Assembly: GCA_934667095.1 (NCBI GenBank)
Contig: CAKULE010000012.1
Coordinates: 15,454 to 79,453, forward strand
Reading direction: 5' to 3'
Source of the DNA: an uncultured Oscillospiraceae bacterium
GTDB taxonomy: Bacteria; Bacillota; Clostridia; Oscillospirales; Oscillospiraceae
DNA length: 64,000 bases
Part shown: one piece after another, positions 43,216 to 51,324 of the stretch
Layout of the letters: each line of letters begins with the position of its first letter
How positions within the stretch are numbered: position 1 is the stretch's first letter
The notes under the pieces: generated by a model
Seen by the model: only the letters and a program-made list of their open reading frames with translations
What the model was told of the DNA's origin: nothing
Databases searched by the model: none
Program-made: the position numbers and the translations under genes

Positions 43216-44268
43216 ATGCCCCCGAGACCCAAAACCGACAACACCGCCATGCGGGCGCTGAAAAAGTCCCTGAAGGCCGGTGCCCCCGGGCAGCTCTATG
43301 TATTCTACGGCGAGGAGGCCTACCTGCGGGACTACTACGTGGGCCAGCTGAAGCAGGCCCTGCTCCCCGCCGGGCTGGAAGACTTCAACCTCCACACCGC
43401 TCAGGGGAAGGACTGTTCCGCCGCGTGGATCGAGCAGGCGGTGGACTGCCTGCCCATGATGAGCGAGCGCACCCTGATCCTTGTCACCGACTTCGACCTG
43501 TTCGGCGTGGGCGAGAAAGACCGGGAGCATCTGGCAGCCCTCTTCGCCGACCTGCCGGAGTACTGCTGTCTGGTGTTCGTGTACGACCTGCTGACCTACA
43601 AGGCCGACGGCCGCTCCAAGCTGGCGGCGGCGGTGAAGGCCAACGGTCTCACCGTGAACTTCCAGCGGCAGGAGCAAGGGGACCTGACCGACTGGATCTG
43701 CCGCCGGTTCCGGGCCACCGGCCATTCCATCGACACGGAGGACGCCCGCTACCTCATCTTCCTCTGCGGGGACCTGATGAACAATCTGGCCTCTGAGATC
43801 GGCAAGATCGCCGCCTACGCCCCCGCCCAGCGGGTCACCCGGGGGGACATCGACGCCGTGGCCGTACCCCAGATCGACGCGGTGGTGTTCCAGATGACCG
43901 ACGCCATGGCCCGCCGGGATTTCGACAAGGCTGCCTCCGTTCTGGCCGACCTGTTCCACGCCCAGGAGTCCGGCGTGATGATCCTTTCTGTGATGGGCAA
44001 GTACTTCCGCCAGCTGTACACCGCCCGGCTCTACCTGGACCGGGGGAAGAGCAGAAACGACTTCATGGCCCTGTGGAGCATGAAGAGCTCCTACCCAGCG
44101 GACAAGCTGCTGGACGCCGCCCGGCGCTTCTCGCTGGAGTGGTGCCGCCACGCCGTCCGCCGCTGCAGCGAGACGGAGTTCCTGCTCAAGGCCTCCTATG
44201 GGCAGGAGCAGGAGGTCCTCACCGGCCTGCTGATGGAGCTGGCCGCAGGAAGGAGGGCCATCCGGTGA
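43216..44268 (+). CDS. holA: DNA polymerase III delta subunit (HolA)
   Basis: 350 residues, the clamp-loader delta subunit that opens the sliding clamp. It shows GQLYVFYGEEAYLRDYY at the N-terminus (the degenerate P-loop region), a central LVTDFDLF, and the C-terminal collar domain (DAMARRDFDKAASVLADLF, LWSMKSSYPADKLLDAARRF). Length is normal (about 330-350). GAGAGGAGG lies 7 nt upstream. It follows comEC by 18 nt, the standard Firmicutes order, and overlaps the next gene in a GTGA. Confidence 0.93.
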   Translation: MPPRPKTDNTAMRALKKSLKAGAPGQLYVFYGEEAYLRDYYVGQLKQALLPAGLEDFNLHTAQGKDCSAAWIEQAVDCLPMMSERTLILVTDFDLFGVGEKDREHLAALFADLPEYCCLVFVYDLLTYKADGRSKLAAAVKANGLTVNFQRQEQGDLTDWICRRFRATGHSIDTEDARYLIFLCGDLMNNLASEIGKIAAYAPAQRVTRGDIDAVAVPQIDAVVFQMTDAMARRDFDKAASVLADLFHAQESGVMILSVMGKYFRQLYTARLYLDRGKSRNDFMALWSMKSSYPADKLLDAARRFSLEWCRHAVRRCSETEFLLKASYGQEQEVLTGLLMELAAGRRAIR

Positions 44269-44846
44269 TCCGCATCAAGGAGGCCATCGTGGTAGAGGGC
44301 CGGTACGACAAAAACGCCCTGTCTCAGGTGGTGGACGCCGTCATTCTGGAGACCTCCGGCTTCGGCGTGTTCAAGGATGCCGAGCGGCTGGCCCTGCTGC
44401 GCCGGCTGGCGGAGCAGCAGGGACTCATCGTTCTCACGGATTCCGACGGGGCGGGCTTCGTCATCCGCAACTACCTGAAGGGGGCCATTCCCCCGGGGCA
44501 GGTGAAGCACGCCTACATCCCCGACATCTACGGCAAGGAGCGCCGCAAGCGCACCCCCGGCAGGGAGGGCAAGCTTGGCGTGGAGGGTATGAAGCCCGAG
44601 GTGCTGCTTCAGGCCCTGCTCCGGGCCGGGGCCACCGTGGAGGGGGAGGAGCCCGCCCCCCGGGGGCAGCTGACCCCCGCAGACCTGTTCACGCTGGGCC
44701 TCACGGGCCCGAACTCGGCGGAGCGCCGGGCCGCCCTGCTGCGGCGGCTGGCCCTGCCCGAGCACATGAGCGCCAAGGCCCTGCTGACGGTGCTCAACGC
44801 CCTGTACACGCCGGCGGAGGTCTCCGCTCTGGCCGTAGAGCTGTAA
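44265..44846 (+). CDS. rnmV: Ribonuclease M5
   Basis: 193 residues; matures 5S rRNA in low-GC-type Gram-positives. An N-terminal Toprim domain (KEAIVVEGRYDKNAL with the conserved Glu; LTDSDGAGF with the Asp pair) is followed by KHAYIPDIYGKERRKRTPGREGKLGVEGM split over the middle, and the DUF4093 C-terminal domain. The start is a GTG (44265) overlapping the holA stop, with AAGGAGG 8 nt upstream. In many Firmicutes this gene follows tatD/metG; here it is with holA instead. Confidence 0.93.
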   Translation: MIRIKEAIVVEGRYDKNALSQVVDAVILETSGFGVFKDAERLALLRRLAEQQGLIVLTDSDGAGFVIRNYLKGAIPPGQVKHAYIPDIYGKERRKRTPGREGKLGVEGMKPEVLLQALLRAGATVEGEEPAPRGQLTPADLFTLGLTGPNSAERRAALLRRLALPEHMSAKALLTVLNALYTPAEVSALAVEL

Positions 44847-44851
44847 AAAGG

Positions 44852-44890
44852 ACCGCCCCTGCCGGCTGTGCCGGCAGGGGCGGTGTTTTT
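44852..44890 (+). terminator. Terminator of comEC-holA-rnmV
   Basis: A 15-bp perfect stem (arm ACCGCCCCTGCCGGC, loop TGT) ending at 44884, followed by GTTTTT. Confidence 0.92.
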
Positions 44891-44914
44891 CATGCCGTCT
44901 GCAGTGGTCGCGGA

Positions 44915-45355
44915 TTATTTTCTCCAGTGCTTCAGGCCGGGCACCACGGCCTCCATGTGTGCCCGGACCTGCTCCGCGGGCCAGGCTTCGCTGGCCATGT
45001 GCGCCACGCAGAAGTCGATCAGCTGCTCCATGCTTGTGTACTTGAACTCGCCGTCGGAATAGCACCACTTGCAGTAGTCCTCGTTGAACCCGCCGTCGGG
45101 CTCTTTGCTGGTGGTGGAGTCCTCCAGCGGCATCCCGCAGCACTGGCAGATCAGCTGCCGCGGGGCGCCCAGCAGCGTGTTGATCGAAACGTCATAAAGC
45201 CTCGACAGCACCTTCAGGGTCTCCAGCCCCGGCGTAGTCTCCCCCGTCTCCCAGCGGGACACCGCCTGCCGCGTTACGAGCACCCGTTCGGCCAGCTCTT
45301 CCTGGGATAGTCCCCGCTCCGTCCTCAGCTGATACAGGATCTCCTTTGTCTCCAT
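44915..45355 (-). CDS. XRE-family regulator with C-terminal zinc ribbon
   Basis: 146 residues. An N-terminal Cro/CI helix-turn-helix (about 5-60: LRTERGLSQEELAERVLVTRQAVSRWETG split by a turn) is followed by a Zn-ribbon-like domain with CQCCGMPLEDS and CKWCY (two CxxC pairs) and a helical end. This architecture is common in Clostridia as a stand-alone regulator of unknown target; the Zn-ribbon part occurs elsewhere as a separate small domain. GGAGG lies 8 nt before the ATG at 45355. It is convergent to rnmV and divergent from gdpP. Confidence 0.88.
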   Translation of the reverse strand: METKEILYQLRTERGLSQEELAERVLVTRQAVSRWETGETTPGLETLKVLSRLYDVSINTLLGAPRQLICQCCGMPLEDSTTSKEPDGGFNEDYCKWCYSDGEFKYTSMEQLIDFCVAHMASEAWPAEQVRAHMEAVVPGLKHWRK

Positions 45356-45376
45356 ACAGAACACCTCCCTGCGGTC

Positions 45377-45405
45377 AGTGTAGCACAGGCTCCGCGTTCA
45401 GACAA
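45377..45405 (-). promoter_or_regulatory. Promoter of the XRE regulator
   Basis: Minus strand: TTGTCT (45405-45400), 17 bp, TACACT (45382-45377) with a TGC extended -10, about 21 bp before the ATG. Confidence 0.7.
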
Positions 45406-45496
45406 GCAACCCGCGGTTGCTGCCCCTGGTTTGCCGGGCCGTTTCCTCTCGGGCCGCCCTCTGCGAGAATTTTCCCGCTGCCCCGGCCTTTCGGCC

Positions 45497-45525
45497 TTGT
45501 TTTTGCCGCTGGCGTCTGTTATAAT
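45497..45525 (+). promoter_or_regulatory. Promoter of gdpP operon
   Basis: TTGTTT (45497-45502), 17 bp, TATAAT (45520-45525), 67 bp before the gdpP ATG. The rest of this 237-base gap holds only the divergent XRE promoter. Confidence 0.8.
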
Positions 45526-45592
45526 AATACATCTAAAGTAAAGTGGTGCGGTATGCCCCCGCGCCGTCCCGGAAGAGAGGAGAACCGCCGGC

Positions 45593-47605
45593 ATGAGCAA
45601 AAAGATCATTCAGCTTCTAGCCCCCAGATTTTACGTATATTTCGTCGCCATGCTGGCCTTCAGCGGCGTCAGTGCCCTACTGAGCCGGATGGACGTGGCC
45701 ATCGCGGAGCTCATCGTCACCGGCATTCTCTACTGCATCTATTACGCCGCTGCCCGCCAGCGCAAGGCCAACACCGACAGCTATCTGGCCCAGCTGGCCG
45801 CCAGCCTGGACCGGGCCGGCGGTGAGAGCACCATCAACTGCCCCCTGCCCATGGTCATCTTCTCCCCGGAAAGTGACGAGATCATCTGGTCCAACGAGCG
45901 GTTCCTTCAGCTCACCGACCGGCAGGAGGGCATCTTCGACAGCCGTCTGTCCCAGCTGGTGCCCGAGTTCCCCACCCGCTGGCTGCTGGAGGGCAAGAGC
46001 GAGTGCCCCGGCGAGGTCACGGTGGGCGGCAGGCGCTATCAGGTGTTCGGCTCCGTCTCCCGCTCGGACAGCGGAGAGGTCCCTGCGCTGGCCACCACCT
46101 ACTGGCTGGACGTCACCGACTACGCCAACACCTCCGACGTGTACAAGGCCACCCGGCTGGTGGTGGCGGTGCTCCTGCTGGACAACTATGAGGACGCCAT
46201 CAAGATTCAGGAAGACGTGGTGCGCACTGCCATGCTCTCCGACATCAACCAGAAGTTCACCGAGTGGGTGGGCGACACCGGCGGCCTCATTCTCCGGCTG
46301 GACCGGGACCGTTACCTCTTTCTCTTTGAGGAACAGTATCTGGGCCAGTACAAGAGCAGCAAATTCGACCTGCTGGACAAGGTCCACACGGTCTGCACCC
46401 CCAACGGCATTCCCACCACCCTGTCCATCGGCGTGGGCACCGACGGGGACACCCCGGCGGAGCTCTTCCGCTTTGCCACCCTGTCTGCCGACATGGCCCT
46501 GTCCCGGGGCGGCGATCAGGCAGTAGTCAAGACCCGCTTCGGCTTCGAATTCTACGGCGGCCGCTCCCGGGAGACCGAGAAACGCACCAAGGTCAAAAGC
46601 CGCGTGATGGCCTCCGCCCTCGGCGATCTGGTCACCGACGCCTCCTGCGTGCTGGTCATGGGCCACCGGGCCGCAGACATGGACGCGGTGGGTGCCGCGG
46701 TGGGCGTCTGCGCCATCGCCCGCAAGCGGGGCGTGCCCGCCTTCCTCATCCGGGAGACCGTCCCCACCCCTGCGGACGAGCTGTACCGCCGGGTGATCGA
46801 GATGGAATATTACAGGGACCGGCTCATCGACGCGCAGGAGGCCCTCCTCCGGGCGGACACCAACACCCTGCTGGTGGTGGTGGATACCAGCCGGCCGGAG
46901 CAGGTGGCGAGCCCCGAGGTGCTCACCTCCTGCAACAAGGTGGCCGTCATTGACCACCACCGCCGGGCGGCCACCTACATCGAGGGCGCGGCCCTGAACT
47001 TCCACGAACCCTCGGCTTCCTCCGCCAGCGAGCTGGTGACCGAGCTCATTGGCTGCCTGATGGAGCCCTCCGACCTCCAGACCGGCGAGGCCGAGGCCCT
47101 GATGGCCGGCATCATGCTGGACACCAAGAACTTCACCATGCGCACCGGCGGCCGCACCTTTGAGGCCGCGGCCCTGCTCCGCCGGGCCGGGGGCGACACC
47201 AATCAGGTCAAGAAGCTCTTCCAGACCGACCTGACCGACACCATCGCCAAGTACCGCATCATACAGAACGCCCGCATCTACCGGGGGGACATCGCCATCG
47301 CCCCCGTAGACCGGGACGTGGGCCGGGTGACGGCGGCGCAGGCGGCGGACGAGCTGCTGAACATCGCGGGCATCAACACCTCCTTCGTGCTCTACCCGGC
47401 GGAGGATCAGGTGATCGTCTCCGCCCGCAGCATCAACGATACCAACGTGCAGGTCATTGTCGAAGCCCTTGGGGGCGGCGGCAACGGCGCCGCCGCCGGG
47501 GCCCAGATCCCCGGCCGCAGCGTGGAGGAGGTCACGGAGCTGCTTACTGCCGCACTGGACAACTATTTCAGGGAGGACGAGGGCCCGCAGCCCGAGTCCG
47601 TCTGA
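45593..47605 (+). CDS. gdpP: Cyclic-di-AMP phosphodiesterase GdpP
   Basis: 670 residues, membrane-bound. Two N-terminal helices (about 10-55) are followed by a PAS-like domain (about 80-155), a degenerate GGDEF domain (about 170-310, reading RGGDQ), then the DHH domain with MGHRAADMDAVGAA, VVDTSRP and VIDHHRRA, and the DHHA1 domain. It degrades c-di-AMP to pApA, with effects on potassium, wall stress and beta-lactam tolerance. In DHHA1 the glycine motif reads GGGGN rather than the usual GGGGH. It leads the rplI-dnaB run. Its ribosome binding site is GAGGAG 10 nt upstream. Confidence 0.95.
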   Translation: MSKKIIQLLAPRFYVYFVAMLAFSGVSALLSRMDVAIAELIVTGILYCIYYAAARQRKANTDSYLAQLAASLDRAGGESTINCPLPMVIFSPESDEIIWSNERFLQLTDRQEGIFDSRLSQLVPEFPTRWLLEGKSECPGEVTVGGRRYQVFGSVSRSDSGEVPALATTYWLDVTDYANTSDVYKATRLVVAVLLLDNYEDAIKIQEDVVRTAMLSDINQKFTEWVGDTGGLILRLDRDRYLFLFEEQYLGQYKSSKFDLLDKVHTVCTPNGIPTTLSIGVGTDGDTPAELFRFATLSADMALSRGGDQAVVKTRFGFEFYGGRSRETEKRTKVKSRVMASALGDLVTDASCVLVMGHRAADMDAVGAAVGVCAIARKRGVPAFLIRETVPTPADELYRRVIEMEYYRDRLIDAQEALLRADTNTLLVVVDTSRPEQVASPEVLTSCNKVAVIDHHRRAATYIEGAALNFHEPSASSASELVTELIGCLMEPSDLQTGEAEALMAGIMLDTKNFTMRTGGRTFEAAALLRRAGGDTNQVKKLFQTDLTDTIAKYRIIQNARIYRGDIAIAPVDRDVGRVTAAQAADELLNIAGINTSFVLYPAEDQVIVSARSINDTNVQVIVEALGGGGNGAAAGAQIPGRSVEEVTELLTAALDNYFREDEGPQPESV

Positions 47606-47633
47606 CCATACCAATGAATTGGAGGAAACAACA

Positions 47634-48083
47634 ATGAAAGTCATTTTACAGCAGGACGTAAAGGGTCAGGGCAAGCGGGGCCAGATGGTGGAGGTCTCTG
47701 ACGGCTACGGCCGCAACTTCCTTCTCCCCCGCAAGCTGGCCGTGGAGGCCACGGCCGACGCCGTGAACACCATGAAGATGCAGGACAAGGCCAAGAAGGC
47801 CCGCGAGGCCGAGGAAAAGGCCCAGGCCGAGGCGGTGGCCGAGCAGCTGAAGGGCTGCCAGGTGAAGATCCCCGCCCGGGCCGGTCAGGGGGGCCGCCTG
47901 TTCGGCTCTGTCACCAGTAAGGAGATCTCCGAGGCGCTGAAGGAGCAGTTCGGCCTGGACGTGACCAAGACCCGCATCGTCCTGCCCGACCCCATCAAGT
48001 CCTTCGGCCCCTTCGAGCTGAAGTGCAAGCTGGGCTATGAGGTCACCGGCACCATCTACGGCATGGTGACCGAGGAGAAGTAA
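47634..48083 (+). CDS. rplI: 50S ribosomal protein L9
   Basis: 149 residues. The N-terminal domain KVILQQDVKGQGKRGQMVEVSDGYGRNFLLPRK carries the L9 signature, split here for length, followed by the long central helix (about 45-75) and a C-terminal domain (KLFGSVTSKEI-like: RLFGSVTSKEISEAL). It binds 23S rRNA near the L1 stalk. TTGGAGG lies 8 nt upstream. The order gdpP-rplI-dnaB is standard in Firmicutes. Confidence 0.98.
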   Translation: MKVILQQDVKGQGKRGQMVEVSDGYGRNFLLPRKLAVEATADAVNTMKMQDKAKKAREAEEKAQAEAVAEQLKGCQVKIPARAGQGGRLFGSVTSKEISEALKEQFGLDVTKTRIVLPDPIKSFGPFELKCKLGYEVTGTIYGMVTEEK

Positions 48084-48125
48084 CCGCCGCAGCTGCCCCA
48101 AACCCTATCCCCGGGAGGTGCTGAA

Positions 48126-49478
48126 ATGGACGAACTGAATGAGCTGGCCATGCCCCACAGCGTGGAGGCGGAGCAGGCGGTGCTGGGCTCCATGCTCATT
48201 GACGAGCGGTGCGTGCCCGACGTGGCCGCCCGCCTCACCGCCGACGATTTCTACATGCGCCAGAACCGGGAGCTCTATCAGGTGCTGTTCGGCATGTTCA
48301 ACCGGTTTGAGACCATCGACCCCGTCACCGTGCTGGACCGGATGAAGCAGGCCGGCGTGTACGAGGAGGAGCGCTCCGTGGCCTATCTGCGCCAGCTGAT
48401 GGAGATCACCCCCACCGCCGCCAACGTGATGGAGTACGTGGCCATCGTGGCGGACAAGGCCCTGCTGCGCCGGGTGGGCGAGACCGCCGGCGAGCTCACC
48501 GAGATGGTCCGCAGCGAGAGCGGCACCGCCTCCGCCATTCTGGAGGCGGCGGAGCAGCGCATCTTTGCCATCCGGCAGGGGCGCTCCGCCATCGGCATGG
48601 CCCACATCTCCGCCGTCATGTCCTCCGTGTGGGAGACCATCAAGGAGCGGCAGGCCTCCGGGCAGGCGTTCCCCGGCATCTCCACCGGCCTGACCGATCT
48701 GGACCGGAAGATCACCGGCCTGAACAACTCCGACCTCATCATTCTGGCCGCCCGGCCCGGCATGGGCAAGACCGCGCTGGCGCTGAACATCGCCTCGGAA
48801 GCAGGCAAGTACTCGGGTAAGAGCGTGGCCGTGTTCTCGCTGGAAATGAGCCGGGAACAGCTGGGCATGCGCATGATCTCCACTGAGTGTCTGGTGGACA
48901 ACAAGGCCCTGCTCACCGGCCGCATCAACGGCGAGGACCAGTGGAACCGGGTGGCCATGGCCGTGGCCGCCCTGAGCCAGACCAAAATTTATATCGACGA
49001 CGACGCCACCCTTTCCGTGGCGGATATCAACGCCAAGTGCCGGCGGATCAAGGATCTGGGGCTGGTGGTGATCGACTACCTCCAGCTGATGACCTCCGCC
49101 GGCGGCACCCAGCGCTCCGGCGACAACCGGCAGCAAATCGTGTCCGATATGTCCCGCTCCCTGAAGCTGATGGCCAAGGAGCTCAACGTGCCGGTGATGT
49201 GCCTGTCCCAGCTGTCCCGTGCCAATGAGAGCCGGGCCCAGCACAAGCCCATGCTGTCCGACCTGCGTGAGTCGGGCGCCATCGAGCAGGACGCCGACAT
49301 CGTCATGTTCATCCACCGGGAGAGCTATTACGACGACGACACGGAGAACCCCAACATCGCCGAGTGCATCATCGCCAAGAACCGCCACGGCGAGACCGGC
49401 TCCGTCATGCTGGAGTGGCGGCCGGAGTACACCGTGTTCCGCAATCTGGAACAGCGCTATGACGACGAGGACTACTGA
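48126..49478 (+). CDS. dnaB: Replicative DNA helicase DnaB (DnaC of B. subtilis)
   Basis: 450 residues. The N-terminal collar domain (MPHSVEAEQAVLGSMLID, typical) joins a linker helix and the RecA-like domain with Walker A ARPGMGKTALALNIA, SLEMSREQL, VIDYLQLM (Walker B) and LSQLSRA. Hexameric 5'-3' helicase at the fork. GGGAGG lies 8 nt upstream. Its end overlaps the tilS start by 20 nt. Confidence 0.98.
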   Translation: MDELNELAMPHSVEAEQAVLGSMLIDERCVPDVAARLTADDFYMRQNRELYQVLFGMFNRFETIDPVTVLDRMKQAGVYEEERSVAYLRQLMEITPTAANVMEYVAIVADKALLRRVGETAGELTEMVRSESGTASAILEAAEQRIFAIRQGRSAIGMAHISAVMSSVWETIKERQASGQAFPGISTGLTDLDRKITGLNNSDLIILAARPGMGKTALALNIASEAGKYSGKSVAVFSLEMSREQLGMRMISTECLVDNKALLTGRINGEDQWNRVAMAVAALSQTKIYIDDDATLSVADINAKCRRIKDLGLVVIDYLQLMTSAGGTQRSGDNRQQIVSDMSRSLKLMAKELNVPVMCLSQLSRANESRAQHKPMLSDLRESGAIEQDADIVMFIHRESYYDDDTENPNIAECIIAKNRHGETGSVMLEWRPEYTVFRNLEQRYDDEDY

Positions 49479-50775
49479 CCCCTTCCGCTTCGACCTCATC
49501 CCGGCGGGGAGCACCGTGCTGTGCGCCCTGTCCGGCGGAGCGGACTCCATGTACCTGCTGTGCCGGCTGCTGGATGGGGCGGAGGCAGGCGGCTATTCCG
49601 TCCGGGCTGCCCACTACCACCACGGCCTGCGCCCCACCGCCGGCCGGGACGAGACCTTCGTCCGGGACTGGTGCGGGGAGCACAGCGTGCCCCTCACTGT
49701 GGGCCATGGTGATGTGGCCGCCGAGGCCGCCCGGCAGGGCCGCGGCATCGAGGAGACCGCCCGGGACCTGCGCTACGCCTTTCTCCGCCGGACGGCGGAG
49801 AAGATCGGCTGCGGCCTCATCGCCACCGGCCATCAGGCGGAGGACAACGCCGAGACCGTGCTTCTGAACCTCATCCGGGGCTGCGGCTCCCTCCGGGGCA
49901 TCCCGGAGACACGGGACGGCATCATCCGCCCCATGCTGGCCGTCACCCGGGCTGAGATCTCATCCTATCTGGACATTCACGCCGTCCCCCACGTGGAGGA
50001 CGAGACCAATACCGACCCCTGCTACGCCCGCAACCGGGTGCGGCGGGAGCTGCTGCCTCTGCTGGAGGCGCTCAATTCCCGTGCGGTGGAGCACATCAAT
50101 GCCGCTGCCCGCTCCGCAGGAGAGGATGACGCCCTGCTGACCGCCCGGGCGCTGGACCTGCTGGAGGAGGCCCGGTGCGGAGACGGCTGCCTGTCTGCCG
50201 CCGCATTGGCCGCGGCCCCGCGGCCGGTGGCCCTCCGGGCGCTGAAGGCCTTTGCCGGCGGCGAGCGGGTCCATCTGGAGGCCCTGCTGGCCCTGTGCGC
50301 CGGCAGCGGTCCCGCCCGCAGCCTCGATCTTCCGGGCGGCCGGGCGGTGTGCTCGCTGGGGCGGCTGTATCTGGCTCCGCCCGCCCCGCCGAAGCCCGCG
50401 CCCCTGATGCCGGGTGTGCAGCTCTGGGGCAGCTGGCGCATCACTTGCGCCGGGGCTCTCTGCCCCGCCAAGGCCTACGTGAGCCCGGGAGAGTTCTATC
50501 TGGCCCCCGGACAGTACCTCATCCGCTCCCGCCGGGAGGGGGATGTGCTCCGACTGGGCCCCCGGCCGGAGAAGACCATAAAGAAACTGATGCTCGAGCA
50601 GAAGCTCCCCGCCCCTCTGCGCGCGTCCGTGCCGGTGCTGGACCGGGACGGGGCCGCCGCGGCGGCAGGCGGACTGGGCCCCCACAGGGGGGCGCTGGCC
50701 CGGCCGGGGGAGCACTGCCTGCACATCACCATAGAAAATGAAAAAGAGGAGAATCGTCATGCATCAGGACATTAA
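49459..50775 (+). CDS. tilS: tRNA(Ile)-lysidine synthetase TilS
   Basis: 438 residues. It modifies C34 of the minor isoleucine tRNA (CAU anticodon) with lysine. The PP-loop is CALSGGADSM; DTGHQ is replaced by ATGHQAEDNAET; the RNPL region reads CYARNRVRRELLP. The C-terminal TilS substrate-binding domains include REGDVLRLG and KKLMLEQKLPAPLR. The only in-frame ATG before the PP-loop is at 49459, inside the end of dnaB, so translation is probably coupled; its ribosome binding site is weak (GGAA). Confidence 0.93.
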   Translation: MTTRTTDPFRFDLIPAGSTVLCALSGGADSMYLLCRLLDGAEAGGYSVRAAHYHHGLRPTAGRDETFVRDWCGEHSVPLTVGHGDVAAEAARQGRGIEETARDLRYAFLRRTAEKIGCGLIATGHQAEDNAETVLLNLIRGCGSLRGIPETRDGIIRPMLAVTRAEISSYLDIHAVPHVEDETNTDPCYARNRVRRELLPLLEALNSRAVEHINAAARSAGEDDALLTARALDLLEEARCGDGCLSAAALAAAPRPVALRALKAFAGGERVHLEALLALCAGSGPARSLDLPGGRAVCSLGRLYLAPPAPPKPAPLMPGVQLWGSWRITCAGALCPAKAYVSPGEFYLAPGQYLIRSRREGDVLRLGPRPEKTIKKLMLEQKLPAPLRASVPVLDRDGAAAAAGGLGPHRGALARPGEHCLHITIENEKEENRHASGH

Positions 50776-51301
50776 AGAGGTTTTATTCAGTGAGGAGCAG
50801 CTCCGGGACCGCATCCGCCAGCTGGGCGAGGAGATCACAAAGGACTATGCCGGGCAGGAGCTGGTGCTGGTGTGCATCCTCCGCGGCTCCTATATCTTCA
50901 TGGCCGATTTGAGCCGGGCCATCGACCTGCCCCTCTCGGCGGACTTCATCGCCCTGTCCTCCTACGGCAAGGGCACCAGCAGCTCCGGTCAGGTGGAGCT
51001 GCGCAAGGACCTGTCCGACCCCGTGGAGGGCAAGCATCTGCTGATCGTGGAGGATATTCTGGACTCCGGCAACACCCTCTACTATCTGACCAATCTGCTG
51101 AAGACCCGGCACCCCGCCTCCGTGCGCATCTGCACCCTGCTGAACAAGCCGGAGCGCCGGGAGAAGGACATCCAACCCGACTACGTGGGCTTCACCATTC
51201 CGGACGCCTTCGTGGTGGGCTACGGTCTGGATTACGCGGAGAAGTACCGCAACCTGCCCTATGTGGGCGTCCTCAAGCCCGCTGTCTACGGCGGAGAATA
51301 A
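50759..51301 (+). CDS. hpt: Hypoxanthine phosphoribosyltransferase
   Basis: 180 residues; salvages hypoxanthine/guanine with PRPP. Motifs: VLVCILRGSYIFMADL (PPi loop), SSYGKGTSSSGQV (flexible loop), LLIVEDILDSGNTL (PRPP motif) and the FVVGYGLDY base-contact segment. The start at 50759 has GAGGAG 7 nt upstream and overlaps tilS by 17 nt; a slightly upstream ATG lacks a ribosome binding site. The order tilS-hpt-ftsH is conserved in Firmicutes. Confidence 0.97.
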   Translation: MHQDIKEVLFSEEQLRDRIRQLGEEITKDYAGQELVLVCILRGSYIFMADLSRAIDLPLSADFIALSSYGKGTSSSGQVELRKDLSDPVEGKHLLIVEDILDSGNTLYYLTNLLKTRHPASVRICTLLNKPERREKDIQPDYVGFTIPDAFVVGYGLDYAEKYRNLPYVGVLKPAVYGGE

Positions 51302-51324
51302 TCGAATTACAAGAGGTATAAACT

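Noticed and set aside
40816..44151. A minus-strand open frame of more than 1000 codons opposite comEC and holA
   Set aside because: Low-complexity Gly/Gln/His-rich translation and no ribosome binding site; the plus strand encodes well-known proteins.
49219..49458. A longer N-terminus for TilS reaching into dnaB
   Set aside because: It would overlap dnaB by 260 bases with meaningless sequence; the ATG at 49459 gives the normal TilS start.
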